A stretch of 64,000 bases of DNA from Gymnopilus junonius. Lineage: Eukaryota > Basidiomycota > Agaricomycetes > Agaricales > Galerinaceae. Positions 44,201 to 57,361 of this stretch are shown here, in pieces. The translations under genes and the position numbers were made by a program. Each line of letters begins with the position of its first letter. Position 1 is the stretch's first letter. The stretch lies in NCBI GenBank assembly GCA_015501075.1, contig JADNYJ010000077.1, positions 1 through 64,000 of the forward strand. The letters are read 5' to 3'. The notes under the pieces were generated by a model. The model had not been told where the DNA came from, did not search any database, and saw nothing but the letters and a program-made list of their open reading frames with translations.

Positions 44201-46926
44201 CATCCAAAGACGTCCGCGCTAGAGTCCTGTCGTCTTCACGTACGAAAGGCCTGGTGACTTCGTCCAACGTCGCATATAGCTGAATTTTTGGTTATTCAAT
44301 TCATCAGCAGTGGACAAAGGATGCCGTTACAAAGTGAATTCCTGTCAAGCGCGCATCCTGGGTCCCGGTAGCAAGCAAGTAAGCGGGCGCAGACATGGTT
44401 CCCCATAGTCGGTCGCCGTAGATCACCGTTGATAAGTGAACCGTCAAACGCGACGTCTTCTGTATACGTAGGTGCCATCGGCCGTTGCAATGGTAGATCC
44501 CTCAACAATGGTGAATAGAGCAAAGAAAATAGGCGGAAGATCTGAAAAGAGAGAAAGATCTTCCAAAGGGTATACGCTAACGGCAAAGCTATCCGTTATG
44601 TTTAATCATTAGGCCACTGTTATTAGAAGATCAAATATCGCAGAATTGGGACCACCGTATCTGCATATGCGCATATTCCTATTCCTGTGCACCCAGAATA
44701 TTGGAAGAGACGATTACGGAGGCATATATGGCCCGCAGCTAGATGCATAGTCAGCCTAGCTGAGCAATCAGCCACAAGTTCAAGTCAGCGTCTACACGGG
44801 AATGAAATCCATGTTTGCTTCTCTTCAGATTATAGCGGCAGGATCATAGTATATGAATCCGAGTCTGACTTCGATATCAAAATAAGCACTGCACATTAAG
44901 AATGGTCCGATAAACGGTCCGGAGAGATGATACCCAGAGTCAGAAGAACACACACAAAGCCAGACAGCCCACAGACAGACAGGAGTAGGAACAGTCGGGG
45001 AGAGGACAACAATCTTTGCCTGCCGGGTCAAGGAAGGAGCAGGTGAGAGGAAGACACGAGTATGGTAACTTCAATGAAATAGCGAGAGATTCTAAAAGAA
45101 GGAAAGAGGTCAGTAGGTCCTCTAACATGTGTCCTAAAACTCACTCTTCCCTTCCCGCGAAAGTCGAACAATGGCACTACAAATGGATTGATCTCTCACG
45201 TATCCTCGAATAACGTTTTGGTGAGGCAAGAAATAACGTCTGCGGTTTCCCATTGGGATGTTCTCGACGGGAATGAGTTGCCTTTGCTGGACTAATGTGG
45301 CTAATTTCATAAAGGCCGGTGTAATTCAAGATAAAAACAACCTTACATCGTGGATGGATATCAGAGCAGTCGAGTCAGCTGCAATTAAAGCGCGATGACA
45401 ACCATTGAGTTTGATCCAACTAAGGACAGACTCATCGAATCTATTATGTGTCTTCCTCAGTGGTCCTGACATAGACTGATTAGACCAGGAGAACGTGAAC
45501 AGGACTCACTTGGGACTCGCAGTTGCAAACATGGGAGCACGAATATCATTTCTTGAGGAAGCCTACGATTAACAGGAGGCGCTTCGAGTTCCATAGCATC
45601 CGTACAAGTGGTAAAATTGTCCAGAGTGTGCGATGTAAAGAAGCGAAAGAAGCGAGTTGCCAACAAACAAAGAATAGTTCGTGGATGATGAAGTTCGAAG
45701 ACCAATCAAAATCTTTTCCGAATACAGAGCATGTGTGCAATGTTTCTGCGCCCATGTGCGCTCGCTGCGCCTGCGCCAAGTGGCGAGTGAGCCACGAAAA
45801 GAAGACAATGAAACGAGAGACGGGTGTAAAAGAATGGAACAAGAAGTCAGCGCTTCAGCTTCGAACATCGATCAGAGGTCAAGAAGAAGGAAAGTGGAAG
45901 AAGGAAGCCCACTGCCACCTCTCATCAAAGGGGATCCTCGTCCTCGGGGAAATTTTGACGGAGCAATTCCCTTCCGTTTCCGACTCCGCCTCCGTCACCC
46001 AATGTATGAGGAAGACTTGCCTGCTATGGTGTTTTTTTCGTCCCGAGAGCCACTTGGGGCAAGTGCTTAATGAAAGTGAGGATCGATCATCCCCCCTTCT
46101 TTCCATTATCGTCATATCGAAAATTTGAGTCCAGATCGATTATATGCACCGATATGGAGACCCTCTTGTCGATGATTCAAAAGGGAATTTAAATTTCCTC
46201 TTCCAGAAGTCTCCTAGGAGGAAAGCTACATACAAGTTAATATCTATCGACTAGTAAAACACACACACGGTATTGATAAGAAAGACCAGGGTGCCTAGAA
46301 ACACAGTTGAATGCAGAAAAAAGGAAAGGCATATCTCAACGAAGAAAAACTATGTACAGCGAAAGAAAGAGGCTGAGCGGAATTCACGATAGATCCATAG
46401 AAAAAAGATTCGCATATACGGAGTACTGTTGAATCGTATGATACCAGTTAACCAGACATACAAGCAGGGATCGATAAAGTAGTGAGACACAGACGAGAAG
46501 ATATGGACGGAAAGAGGGAAGGGAAACCGCCATCGTGTATCGATCGTATGAAATTCGTATCAAAATAAACTGGTCAGAGGTAGGGAGAGTAGAGGAGGAG
46601 GGAGCATAGGCAGGTTTCTTTTAACGCAAGACAGAGGAAAGAAAAGATGGACGGGAAAAACTAGGAAAAATATATGTAAGGAAAGTTACCATCATGTACA
46701 ACGACAGTGACGAGTAGAAAATGCTCGCCGCTCGTTGCTCTGGGTCAACAGAAAACGAGCAACAGCAGGTATCTGCTGTGCTAATCCCACGTGTGGAGTA
46801 TGGGAAGTGTTACAAGTGAGAGAAAGAGAAGACGAAAAAAGCTATCATTTCAGGGTCGTATATTCGAGGCGCAGCATATATCAATCGTTCACACATGCAC
46901 CCACGGCAAGAGTAAGCTCCCGTTGC
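41269..46926. other. Gene-poor 5.6-kb region
   Basis: I find no reading frame with a recognisable domain or consistent splice sites. The longest open frame, 45523-46128 on the plus strand, encodes a Lys/Cys/Ser-mixed sequence without family features and overlaps equally long frames on the other strand. Small frames near 42536-43098 and 44296-44586 (minus) are similar. The right end, about 46150-46926, is A/G-rich and is probably the 3' untranslated part of the MADS-box gene. Confidence 0.45.
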
Positions 46927-48212
46927 TTATCTCCTACCATAGTGCCCTCCGCCTTGGACCGGTGGTTGCTGTCCGCCCCAGTGTTGTTGAGGGTGTTGTG
47001 TGGCAGCGGCGGCGGCCAACCCACCAAGCTGCTGAGCACTTTGAGCGGGCGAGGCGTTAGGTCCTGGGTAAGTGTAACCACCAGACATCATGTGCGGGCT
47101 GTACATGGCTTGATCATGTTGTTGCTGCTGGTGGTGGGGAGCTTGTCCAGGGTGATGGCCGTAGGTGGGGCTAGTATACTGAGGGGACGACGCTGAGACT
47201 TGCTGGTGCTGCTGTTGAGGGGATGTTGGTGAGCCTAAAGCAATTTGTGGTTGAGGTTGCTGATGAGAAGGATGAGAAGGTTGCCCACCCTGAGGAGCTC
47301 CCGCCGGTATGTTCAGGGGAGGAGGAATTGATGCATTAGGCGAATGAGGGGAGGTAGCGCCACGAGAAATCGCTGTTGGAGCGGGACCGCTAGTGGAAGA
47401 ACCGCGGCGACGACGTTTGTCGCCGGTGCTGGGACGACCACCGTGAGAGGCGGCGGTGTCATCGTGATGGTCGTCATCGGGGTCGTCCTCCTTGATGTTG
47501 TTGTTAGAGCTGCCGCTGATGGACAGGCCGCCTGGGATGTTGGCAGGAGGGCCGGGGATGTTGACTGGTGGTCCGGAAGAGCGGCCGAGAGGAGGGCCGA
47601 CGGGCATAGTGGATGGCAGAGAGCCATGGGGAGCATTGAGACATGCCTGAATAAGATTTTTGCCCTCTGGTTGGGTGACGAGGGGCTGGAGCTTAGCTGT
47701 AGTGAAAGTATAGACAAGACCGGTTTCTGAGACAACAAGGAGGAGGACTTGTGTTCCAGTGAGAGTCGACAGTTCGTATGCCTGGCAAGAATTGAATGGG
47801 AGGATTCGGAATGACGGATTCGGAATAAATGTTACCTTTTTCATAATACCTGTAAATAGGCATGTGAGAAGAGGAAGACTTGGTCAGACAGAAACGCCAA
47901 CATACCTGCTTTCCTTTTGGAGAACGTTATATGACGTCTGGATTTATCCTGGATGAATTCGATCTTGATCTTCCTTCTTCCTGCCTTCTTGTCCGACTTT
48001 GGTTTCTGCTCATCGTCATCGTCGTCGTCTCCTCCACTCTCTACGGCGTCATGGTCGTTGATGAACGCGTCGTCGCCAACCTGAGGCGGTCCAGGGGGCG
48101 GTTGCTGATCGGAGGGAGCGCCGGGGAGGTCAGTACGCTGGCGTTTGCGCATGGTGGGAGAGGTCGGAGAAATTGCGGGTTTCTGCATATCGAGCGAGGG
48201 CATGGCGTGCAT
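46927..48212 (-). CDS. MCM1: SRF-type MADS-box transcription factor (MCM1-like)
   Basis: The MADS domain (about residues 78-135) reads GRRKIKIEFIQDKSRRHITF, then SKRKAGIMKKAYELSTLTGT and QVLLLVVSETGLVYTF, followed by the SRF/Mcm1 (SAM) extension KLQPLVTQPEGKNLIQACLN. That marks the SRF/Mcm1 class rather than the MEF2/Rlm1 class. Such factors bind CC(A/T)6GG-like sites as dimers and recruit cofactors for mating, cell-cycle and metabolic genes. Before the domain is an acidic stretch (SGGDDDDDDEQK). After it comes a long Pro/Gln/Ser/His-rich tail (HQQPQPQIALG, QQQHQQVS) of the activator type. Introns split the domain after KRKAG and after IMKK. Start at 48212 (MHAMPSLDMQ); Met4 is an alternative. 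Stop TAA 46927-46929. Confidence 0.88.
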
Positions 48213-51200
48213 TGTTGAGGGCGGAAATGGAGGAGAATGAGCTTTGTGAGGTCGTGCGGCGCAGACAAGACGCTGGGGCGGAAAAAGGAAGAAAAAAAAA
48301 GACTAACAGAAAAAGGGGATTGCTGAGCTGCTGCGGATTGTGTGCAGTGAGGAGAGGACGGGGCGGGGCAACGAGGACTGGGCCCAAAGGAGAGAGGGAG
48401 ACGGGCGAGGGAGGACTGTCGAGTTACGGAGTCTGGCCGGAAAAGGAATTGGGTGGAAGGGCGTCGAAAAAGGGAAGGTTGATCAGAGCACTCTTTTTGA
48501 AGGTGCTCTAAAGATACATAAACGAGCACCAACAAAACATCAACTCGTACCAACAAACCCTCTTTTGGTTATCAATGGCAAGTCATCCCGAATCCGGGCA
48601 ACCCCGGAAATAATCCAGATCTTGCACCGCCTCATCAGTTCCTCCCACGGACCTCACCCGTGATATGGTAAATGGGGATCTCTCCCCGCCCTTCTTCGTC
48701 CTATTCCCGCCCATCCGCAGTAGCTCTTCTAGCATTTTGGCGCGTCCTTTCGCAATAGCAACTAGTATTCCATCTTTGTATGTCTAAACTTATCGCAGCT
48801 CCAGTATCTCTTGCGTTTTATGTGCCTAGTCCGACAACAGACCCTGCGCTTAATTCAAGTCAATCTTGTCAAGCTAAGGAGGGTCACGCCAAAACAAGAT
48901 AAGCACATGTTCACAAAAAAGACCTTTCTTGTCGCCAAACATCACCACGAGATCTGGGGTGTCAGTCAGGGTAGTCCTCTCAATCGGAACTCTTTTCCAT
49001 ATCTTCACCCACACCAAGAAAGCACATAGCACATTGACACACAATGCAGCGGTGCACAGTTATTGTTCTAAAAGCCCACATGTCCTGAGGTGCTGCCGTA
49101 AAACAGCTCTCCGCGCTTGGCTTCTTTTTATGGAGGCTCTGCAAAGAAGTTGATCCTCTCCCTCAAAATTGTAGGCTGGTCTAAATAGCCTTCTACTTCG
49201 AGAGAGGCTTCCAGTCAGATCCTGTCAACCGTGAAGTCAGCATGTATCAATTCTAGACCTTTCAACATCATTTGGTCGACTTGCTCTCTGCATTGCTTTG
49301 GAACCACATTCAATTGGCGTCTAGCCATTTATTAATGCCTCGGGACCGCCAGTTCCATTTACCCGTCGTCCTCTTGATATAGCGCTACTAAACATTCAAC
49401 CACAGCCCCAGATACAAACGAAGAACTTGGGCGCCAGCGCTAATCAGGGAGGCGGAATCGGAATTGGCATGAGGGAAGGTGCGCCCACACCACCCATTTC
49501 CGAGCATTTTCGCCAGAATTACTATTATCCGAAAGAAACCACATGGATAGGTGCAGGCAGTTGCCGGCCAAGTCTTGTAAAATGCTTCCACTTCCCCTTC
49601 CTTTCAGAGTCCCATCGCCAAATGGCAACTTTCTGAACGCGTCCAAAATACAATTTACTTCCATTCCGCGATTCTGCTAGCGGATCGAGCCCTGAACGTC
49701 TCCAGCAAGGCCTGCCAAGCTTCACTGTACTTATTCTCAAGAATTTACTACTTATATTTTTCCGTCCCTCGCTCAACCCTGTGTTACAAATATGATCCCA
49801 TTTTTCCCTACGGGGCCCCTTGTGGATGACTACTGCTTTTGGGTCTTTTGGATCTTTGGCTTGGAATGGCATTCGATGATGACATCAATCCTTCATGAGC
49901 AATTCCAGGGACAACATTCAAATTGTGGGGGTGGGGGGCGGCGCCCAGGTCGCTTTCATTTGAAGGATGACAACATCGACTTGACAGAGATGAGATGCGA
50001 TATTCCTCAGCGGCACGTTCTTACTACGGAGACAAAACTGTTGTCCGGTATGTTCAAAACGACATATCATCTTGGCTGACCAAGAAACTGAACAAAAGGA
50101 ATATATTTGAAACTATCGGGCAATTCTACGCAGCGTATGATTTCTTTTCTTTCTCCGGGTAACGACTTAAAATTGAGTCTTATTCAAACCTCTCCAGATC
50201 ATCAAGCGCTCAGGGAAACCGAAAACTGAAATCCACAGAACCCTATCAGTACTTAATTAGTCTTCGCTGTTTGGTCGGTCTTGACCTGTCTGGGATAGGG
50301 CAACACCGTTTTCAGGTGCTTCAGATATTGCCTATTTCGTCTGCGTCCGAGTTCATCCAAAATCTCCAACCCCAAAACCGTGTCTGCTGCGAGAGCAGCA
50401 TCAGTGATTGAGTTTACAGAGGTACGATCAATAGTGCGTAAGTATCACAAAGTATCACTCAAGCCACGATGTCCCAACGCCATTCATCCATCCATCCATC
50501 TATGATTCATCCTGCACTGCAGGAGTCTATTTCATCCAAGCCCGACGAGATTGGAAGGTAAGCGCACAAGCCATCGTGACCCCTAAACTCTTACTAATTT
50601 TCCTGGATTGTCTAGGCATCTTCTCGATATCGGTACCCTCGGGTTTCTGTGATCAGTAGGTCCTCATATCCGGACGTGCTGTATGGACGATCATGTCGGC
50701 GGTGTTGCAGCATGGCCATGGACAAGCTCTAGCACTGACAATCTACCAACTAACAGGAGGTTTCTGAGGCGAAATCCATAATCAACCCGTAAGCCACTAT
50801 CCCGGACTGGATCTAAGTTGGAAATCAATTAAGCCACTACCCCTTGAGCCTTCACTTACCCCGCCACTCCCTTGGAAATCGAAGCCTGCGCTTCTTTGCT
50901 CCTTCCTCCCCCAAGAGTCCAAACTTTCCGAGCCTACCGGCTGACAGATAGTTCGCGTCGTGTATTTAATATATGTACACCGGTGACTTTATAAAAAATC
51001 ATGGATCGTATCCGATCTGAGGATCTGGGTCTCCATGGGGTGTACATATGCTCCTCTGAATAGTAAGAAAGATCGTTTCAGTGTATTCTTATCTGGATGC
51101 ACCTTCGCCTATAGTCACCCACCGGTTCGACATTGACCGATATCCTCGGCAAAAAACACCCTTCACTGTAATTGGCATTGCACCCAAATGTCCTTTAATG

Positions 51201-51793
51201 ATTTTGCGAACTGCTAAATCGAGTCTAAAAAAGTTGTGCATTGTGGGCGTTACAAACAAGCTTTAACAAAACTAGATGAAGCCATAATCATATAAAGAAC
51301 CATAGCCATACAATTCATAAAGTAGAAACGTCTGTCTGTCACCACCACCCGTTCAACTGTTCACTTTTATTCTTCAACCGATGCCGACGACGAAGAACAC
51401 TGGCAGAGATGTCACCAACCCCGACAAATCCCTTGACGCATGTGTCAGGCGAAGAGACAAGAAGAAGACCCACGCAGAAGGACGCAGACTGGATAGTAGC
51501 AAGACGGGTTGCGCGAAATGACTAGCATCTCGTCTTGAACGCACCGCCAAGCTGGCCCGCAGTCATACGCATCTCCTGGCGAAAGTCAACCTCCCATTCC
51601 AAGACCCAGCAGACATATCAAGAAGACGGCACCTCTGTGCTCTTTAAAGTCTCCGCCAGCGCTCATCAACTTTCACCATGTTCATATTGACATTCGAAAC
51701 GAATTGGGCATCATGCCTCTTTTCTTCGTCGGCACCGTCACCTCCAATTTTTACGAAATACCAGACTAGACATAGTCAGACTGGATGGTATCT
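48213..51793. other. Intergenic, MADS promoter and unassigned sequence
   Basis: The first 450 bp are purine-rich (A/G) on the plus strand and should be the MADS-box leader and promoter. Beyond that I see no supported gene. A frame at 49792-50079 and a 46-codon frame at about 51380-51520 (Lys/Arg/Asp-rich) are open but unrecognised. Several tandem CCATC(C) units occur near 50480-50500. Confidence 0.4.
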
Positions 51794-54700
51794 TCACGCC
51801 GAAAGTAGTTCCGTCCATCTTCCCAAGAAGTGCAAATAAGTCGGGCAGGTCGAAGCCTCCAGTAAATCGTCCAAGTGGGCGCAAAAAAATTCTTCATCCT
51901 CCTGAGAGAGATTAGTCCAGTAGATAGCTGATTCAAAGTGATTGCAGTCCCCTGGAGGTAGCATGGAGCCTAGATCATGTCGGAGGTGGGCCAAATGAGT
52001 CGAGAACCTGAGTAACGCGCTCTTCAAGGCGCAATGGGTTGTTCAAGTTCTGTTGACGGACTTGCTGGAGGGAAGAAAAGATCCTGAACGAAGAAGTAAC
52101 ATGGCGTTGTTGGAGCCACCGCTGAGGCAAGATGTTGAACAAGTAGTCGGCTGTGTCTTCATCTGAAAAAAAAGAAGAGGATGAAAATCGGAGATAGAAA
52201 AAGTGAACTGTCAAGCAAGTCACTACAATAAGAGAACAAGAAGATGACGCACCACTCGGCTCCGCTGCACCCATTTCGCCCTCAAGTCTGTTTAAGTGGA
52301 CGTCTCGACAACCATCATCACGGCAAGTCCCCCCTCCCGGAACCTCATACTGACAGAGCCGTTGGGTGGGGTTCAGCACTTTAGCCAAGGCAGCCACCTT
52401 GAGCGGTTGCAGATTTGGCAAGGCAATACCTGCACTAGAAGTAGAAGAAGAATAGGATGAAGAAGGTTCAGTGTATACATGAGGCGAATCAGAAGACAAA
52501 GAAGGCCGCATAAACGGATACATGTGAGATAAAGACTGAGAAGACATATCATGGAAATGTGAAGATAAATCCATAGAGCGAGTCTGACTGAGCAGAAGTG
52601 GGTATGACTCAAAAAGCGATTGATAGAATTCAAAGGCTCGATGATCATTGTTGTCGTTGGCTGCTGAGGTGATTTCCGACTTTCTTTCGTCTTGCTTTGG
52701 GAGGACTGGTAGTGTCGATAGTCGTTTCATCTATAAAATAGCAGAAAATGATAAAACAATGTATCAGTGATCGGATATCAGGCAGCCAGGCCATGATAAA
52801 AGGAAATTAACGAACTCGTGAGACGCACCTGTGTCGACGGCGACGGATTCTGGTCGACGTCGACTGATCTTTCAGACTGCGCCATTGTCTTGTCATGTGA
52901 CATTAAGATGTCCTGCAGGGATTTGAAATCTGTGGAGGTCTGTACGATGTCAGAGTAACAATACAAAGGGGAAAAAGGAAAAGTGCAAGTCAATCAAATC
53001 AATGAAAGGGTAATGGACATAGAACGTCGACAAGATGAAGGAAGATAGCCGAAAATGAAAAAAGCGTCAGGGTTGCTGATGAGAATATTGTCTGACTGCA
53101 CAGGAAAAGAAGATCCTTGCCGCTTTTGTTTCTTGGATCCTAAGACTCGTGTCTGCGAAGGATCAATAGCAAGGTGGCGAAGAGGACGAGTGTAACATCA
53201 GCAACACGACCACGGCAAAGAAAGAGAATATTGCCGTGTCACATTGCCGAATAAGCGAATCCCGTAGAAGTGCCAATGACAGGCACACGAAGCATAGAAA
53301 AAAAAAGAACACATACGCAATCGGCGAATTCGGCAATGAGCAGACATTTTGGATGACAAGTTGTGAGAAATGGGGTGATGAGTGACACATGAAATGGACG
53401 ATACAAATTTAACGACGTTGGTCGCAGGCAATAGAAGAATTCCAAAAATAAGACGAGAAGAGAAGGAAAAAAGAGGATATCAGTTGGATGAGGATAGGAT
53501 ATACACAGATGCGGGGATAAGAATAAAGGTGATGACTTGCCTTCGTCCACAGCAAGGTTTTCGTTAAATCCCGCAAGGACAGTGTCGTTTTCTGTTCAAG
53601 GCATTCAGGAACGCTCGAAACCAAAGCAAACAGATTAAGTAAAAAATACCGATAGAAGATAGGGCACGAGTTCGAGCAGAAGGTTCTGTAGACGCTAGAG
53701 GGCCGTCAGAAAATAATTTTACGCCAGGAAATCGGGACTAGCATACGTGGAGGAGTGGCTGATTCGGAGCTTCGAGAGCCTTGAGTGGTAAATCCGTTTG
53801 CCTCGCCGGCTTCTGGACTAGGCGATGCCATTCTAACATCCGATACCACATTTTGAGCCACAGGTGTGGACGACCGGCTGGTCCCAGTCGCATTAGCTGC
53901 AGCGGATGCGGACGCAGACTTAGCCAGCTAATCAAAAGTGAACAAAGGTAAAATTATGTGCCAGATAACAAACTCACCGCCAGCCTTCTTAAACGAGTCT
54001 CTTCTTCACGTTGCGCAATCAGCTCGCGCATCTTGCGAATCTCCATCTCTTTCTGCATGAGTACTTCTGGTGACATTGGACTAGTAGCCGCAGGCTTCAT
54101 CGGAGTAGGGGATGGGTACGCCGCAGCCTTGGGTTGCTTAAGTTGGTCTTCCGAGGGTTGCTGAGGGATTTCCTCTCGAATGCCTTCGTCTTCGTCTTCA
54201 CTGTCGCTGAGATCGATAACGCATCTGCGTGAACCGATGTTGGAAAAACAGGAGTTAGAAGGAGGGCGGCGTGTCATGCTTAACATGGGCCGCAGAACCG
54301 GTTGGATACGAATGCTATTAATGCTATGCTCGTGCCTCTTGGGTGCTGGGTCAACATCTACAAAGTCAGAGGCTACCGGTCGCTTCAGGCCACGACGCGT
54401 TACAATGCTTGAAAATATTGGGGGGGTACCAGGCGCAGATTCGAATAATTGTGGAAAGCTTGTAGTAGAAGACGCAACAGACGTTGGGGGTGGCTCTGCG
54501 GAATAACTCCGAACTGAAGACACGGAAAATTGTTCAGGAACAGCAGATACAGGAATGGGATCTTGCTTTTGGTACTGCTGCTGAGGAATTGGTTGAGCGG
54601 TAACTTGCTTCTGGTCGACGTCCATGGCTAGAAGTTGTTCCTCGGGCTTGCGCGATAATATGACAGCCGTTGGTGTCTCCTTCGTCTGGACAGGCGCAAG

Positions 54701-55926
54701 GCTCTTGAGGAAATCCTCTACAGTTTCCGTAGCGATGGCAGATATTGAATTTCTTTCACCAGGGGTATCCACAGAGGAATTAACAGAGAGGCTTTGCTTC
54801 ATTTTCCGCGATGCTTGCACGGCAGCCTTGCGTGCCACCAACTCCTGTCGACGCTGGCGTTCCATGTCATGTAAATCGGCGGTGGACGGGCTCTCAGCAG
54901 ATGGAGTCGAAATCACCGGTGCTGGGGTGCTGGAGTATTCTTCAGTAATGCTTCGACCACGACAGATACGGTTGGCTCTAGTGACTCTTGCCGTTGCTGA
55001 TCAGGTATAGGAGGGCACGAATGATGACTGTTGCGACTTGGCAAAAGTTTCAGGAGTATAAGGAATGATACCCGACAAATTGAAGGAATCCGGCAGGCGA
55101 AGGTTGAGTTCATTGAAAACATAGAAAATCACTTCCCTGCTGACACCACAGTCGACAAGATAATCAAACGGCACACCCCACCCGAGAAGATCAATGATTA
55201 TGTCTTTGATTATATCGTATTCTTCCTGGTTACTAAAGACTATGAGATCATTGAACAGTGTTGAACAGATGACATACTCTCTAGCCCTGGTCGAACCCGA
55301 TTGGGTCCACAAGGACGGTAATGACGCTTGATCTTCTAGTACGAGACCATCTAAGGATATGTCCATCGGCTCCTGCTTAGGCTGAACTCGCTCAGGGCGG
55401 ACGACACTCGGTCCACAAGTGCTAGTGCTGGTACTGGTGCAGGCAATCTCGTTTCCGGAGTAGAAAGCTTGGGTTGTATTGGTGGAGAAAGCCTTACTTC
55501 TAACGGTCTCCTCGCCTCTGAAAGTGCCGGCGGCGTTGGCCTTGGAGACCTAGTCAATTGGCGTGGGCGGGTAGGTGGCTGCTTAGGCAGTTGCTTTGGC
55601 GGCGGAGGAGGCGGAGGTTCGTCTTCTTCACTTATCTCGCCCTCTTCGCGCATTTGTACATCCTCTACAACCGGGGCAGGCTTTTCCTTCTCCTCTTGAA
55701 CTCCAAGCTTGGGCGTGATTCCAACTTGCGCTGACGTATCCTGATCCTGCTCGTCCTGACCGTAATCCAACGCGAACGAGTCGCTTGGTGGAAGCGGCCT
55801 CGAAGGAAGAGGTGGTTGTGGCCTTTCAGACACAGGTTTGCGACGTTTTGCCTTCAAGGTCGATAGAGCAGCAGCCCGCAAAGAATCGGCGGAGACAATA
55901 GTCGACGCGCCCGGCGAAGTATCCAT
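51794..55926 (-). CDS. Red1/ZFC3H1-type zinc-finger protein (RNA surveillance)
   Basis: The diagnostic part is a single C3H zinc finger, LCQYEVPGGGTCRDDGCRDVH (about 52280-52360), of the zf-C3H1 class found in S. pombe Red1 and human ZFC3H1, scaffolds that link the Mtr4-like helicase to poly(A)-dependent RNA decay in the nucleus. The N-terminal part (start 55926, MDTSPGASTIVSADSLRAAA) is Pro/Glu-rich with an acidic patch (REEGEISEEDEPPPP). A helical block follows, DIIIDLLGWGVPFDYLVDCG and REVIFYVFNELNLRLPDSF, then a basic coiled segment (ERQRRQELVARKAAVQASRK) and EIRKMRELIAQREEETRLRR. An intron of about 55 nt near 55380-55435 keeps the frame. Around 54990-55060 and at the 3' end the exon structure is uncertain: a tail ending DSFGPPPT at about 51975 is possible instead of 51794. 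Confidence 0.65.
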
Positions 55927-56354
55927 AATCTAGAGATTATTTGACGTCTATCACAAGTCAATCTGGGCGTTATCTAGTGCATGTATCCAAGGGGTGAAAA
56001 GAGGTCGGCGATGGTGGCGGTTTGAAGAAGAGGTTCTTCGATGACAATACAGCCATGCAGGCGATTTTCGGTTCGGTCAGTTGGTGTCCCACGGTAAAAC
56101 TTGTAACGCACGGACCTTGAAATGATCATGACTTTGCGCTTGGTCCGACTCTATAAATACTCGGCAGCGACGTTTTCAACATAATCAAGTCAGAAATTCT
56201 CTTGTTCAGATTCAATGGCATTGTATTATAATTAGAAGAAGGTGACGTCCTCCGGATGCAATTTCTCTGACTCGGAACAGCGACCAGCAGTGCAGTGTGT
56301 GTCCACGATCAACCAGGAGCCTACCTGTCTATCAAACATTCCTGCACAGCCGGC
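55927..56354. other. Intergenic, promoter side of the Red1-like gene
   Basis: 428 bp. It should hold the 5' region of the minus-strand Red1-like gene and the 3' end of the ABM-like gene to the right. No named site is seen. Confidence 0.4.
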
Positions 56355-57064
56355 TTATGTTCTGACGAAATTCTCCCTCAACTTCAGATGTACCGACTTG
56401 ACATCGACTGCCTTGTATCCTTCAAGCACTGTCTCCCGAAATTTCGCTATGTTCGCTGCATTTGCCATAACAGCTTGACGGGCCTTCAGTTCGATGCATT
56501 CAACTGGACAGAAAGCTCTAGAAGATGTCGCCGTTACCCACCTCGACACTATCCCAGCCAGAAATAACGAGAACCTGCTTCTCATCCTCCTCTGTGTTCC
56601 CCCATGCAGTCGGAGGATGCCCTCCCTTCTCGGGATCACACAGTTGCTGTGTAAAATTCAGCAACTTGTCAAGATCCTTGAGGGTGGTGTTCCCCTTCAG
56701 TGTAATAAATGCTATCGCGGTAACAGGCGCCTTGAAAGCTGTATCCGTGTCGCGGTTGAATTTAACGTGGTTCATCTTCAGTATACCGTCACGAAAGAAG
56801 GGCTTCAATCTCCCAACCATGGTGGGGTAATCTGGTCTTGCCATCATGGCTTGGTGCAGCTCATGGCTCTCCCAAACTAATTCAATCTACCTTCAGATCG
56901 AGGAAATGGAAGGTGGACATGATTTACCGACAACCATCCAGAAATTCCTTTCATCGGGCTCGGCTTCCAGACCTGACAAAATTCTGCAGGCAAAAATTGT
57001 TTATCATTTAGGTTGAATCATTGCTAATCTACTTGCCTAAGGCACCCGTCTGCACTCGAGACAT
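56355..57064 (-). CDS. Two-domain ABM-like (dimeric alpha/beta-barrel) protein
   Basis: Start ATG at 57064 (MSRVQTGALGK); an in-frame stop lies just before it. Exons join through a GTAGAT donor, then after FWMVVV (phase fits) and finally by a 57-nt intron at about 56484-56541, giving an unbroken frame to the TAA at 56355-56357. Two ferredoxin-like halves are visible. The first reads ILSGLEAEPDERNFWMVVVW and ESHELHQAMMARPDYPTMV. The second reads KAPVTAIAFITLKGN, then EDEKQVLVISGWDSVEARQA and KFRETVLEGYKAVDVKSVHL. The W-E-S-x-E and W-D-S-V-E motifs are typical of ABM-like barrels. No catalytic residue can be named. It is related in fold to the copies at 14-29 kb but very different in sequence, so not a recent duplicate. 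Confidence 0.6.
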
Positions 57065-57361
57065 AATCTATCATGGGCTTAAACGATCCATTCAGGTCAG
57101 CGAGAAACTCGTCTGAACCAGACCACCAGACGAATTCAACAATGGACATGATTGATCAGTACAGCAAATCATGGACAGGGTATTTGCTATTTATGTATCC
57201 CGATTCTGTTTCTCAGGAATTTCACCCGCTACATAGAGAGATGATCTCACTGCCACCGACCAATGATTCCCGAAATAATGTCTTTGCATATATTCGTTTT
57301 CTGTGATCAGGCAATTCTTCACTCCCGCGTCGACTTGCTAATTGGCAATTCTGGGATTTAA

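Noticed and set aside
45523..46128. 201-codon open frame in the gene-poor region
   Set aside because: It has no domain, mixed Cys/Lys/Ser composition, and similar-length open frames on the opposite strand. I see no splice or promoter context.
55380..55435. Apparent frameshift in the Red1-like gene
   Set aside because: A GTACCA-to-TTCAG intron of about 55 nt joins LPAP to PKQEPMDI in frame.
56484..56541. Apparent frameshift near the end of the two-domain ABM-like gene
   Set aside because: A GTGGGT-to-AAG intron of about 57 nt restores the frame and gives WDSVEARQA, as expected for the family.
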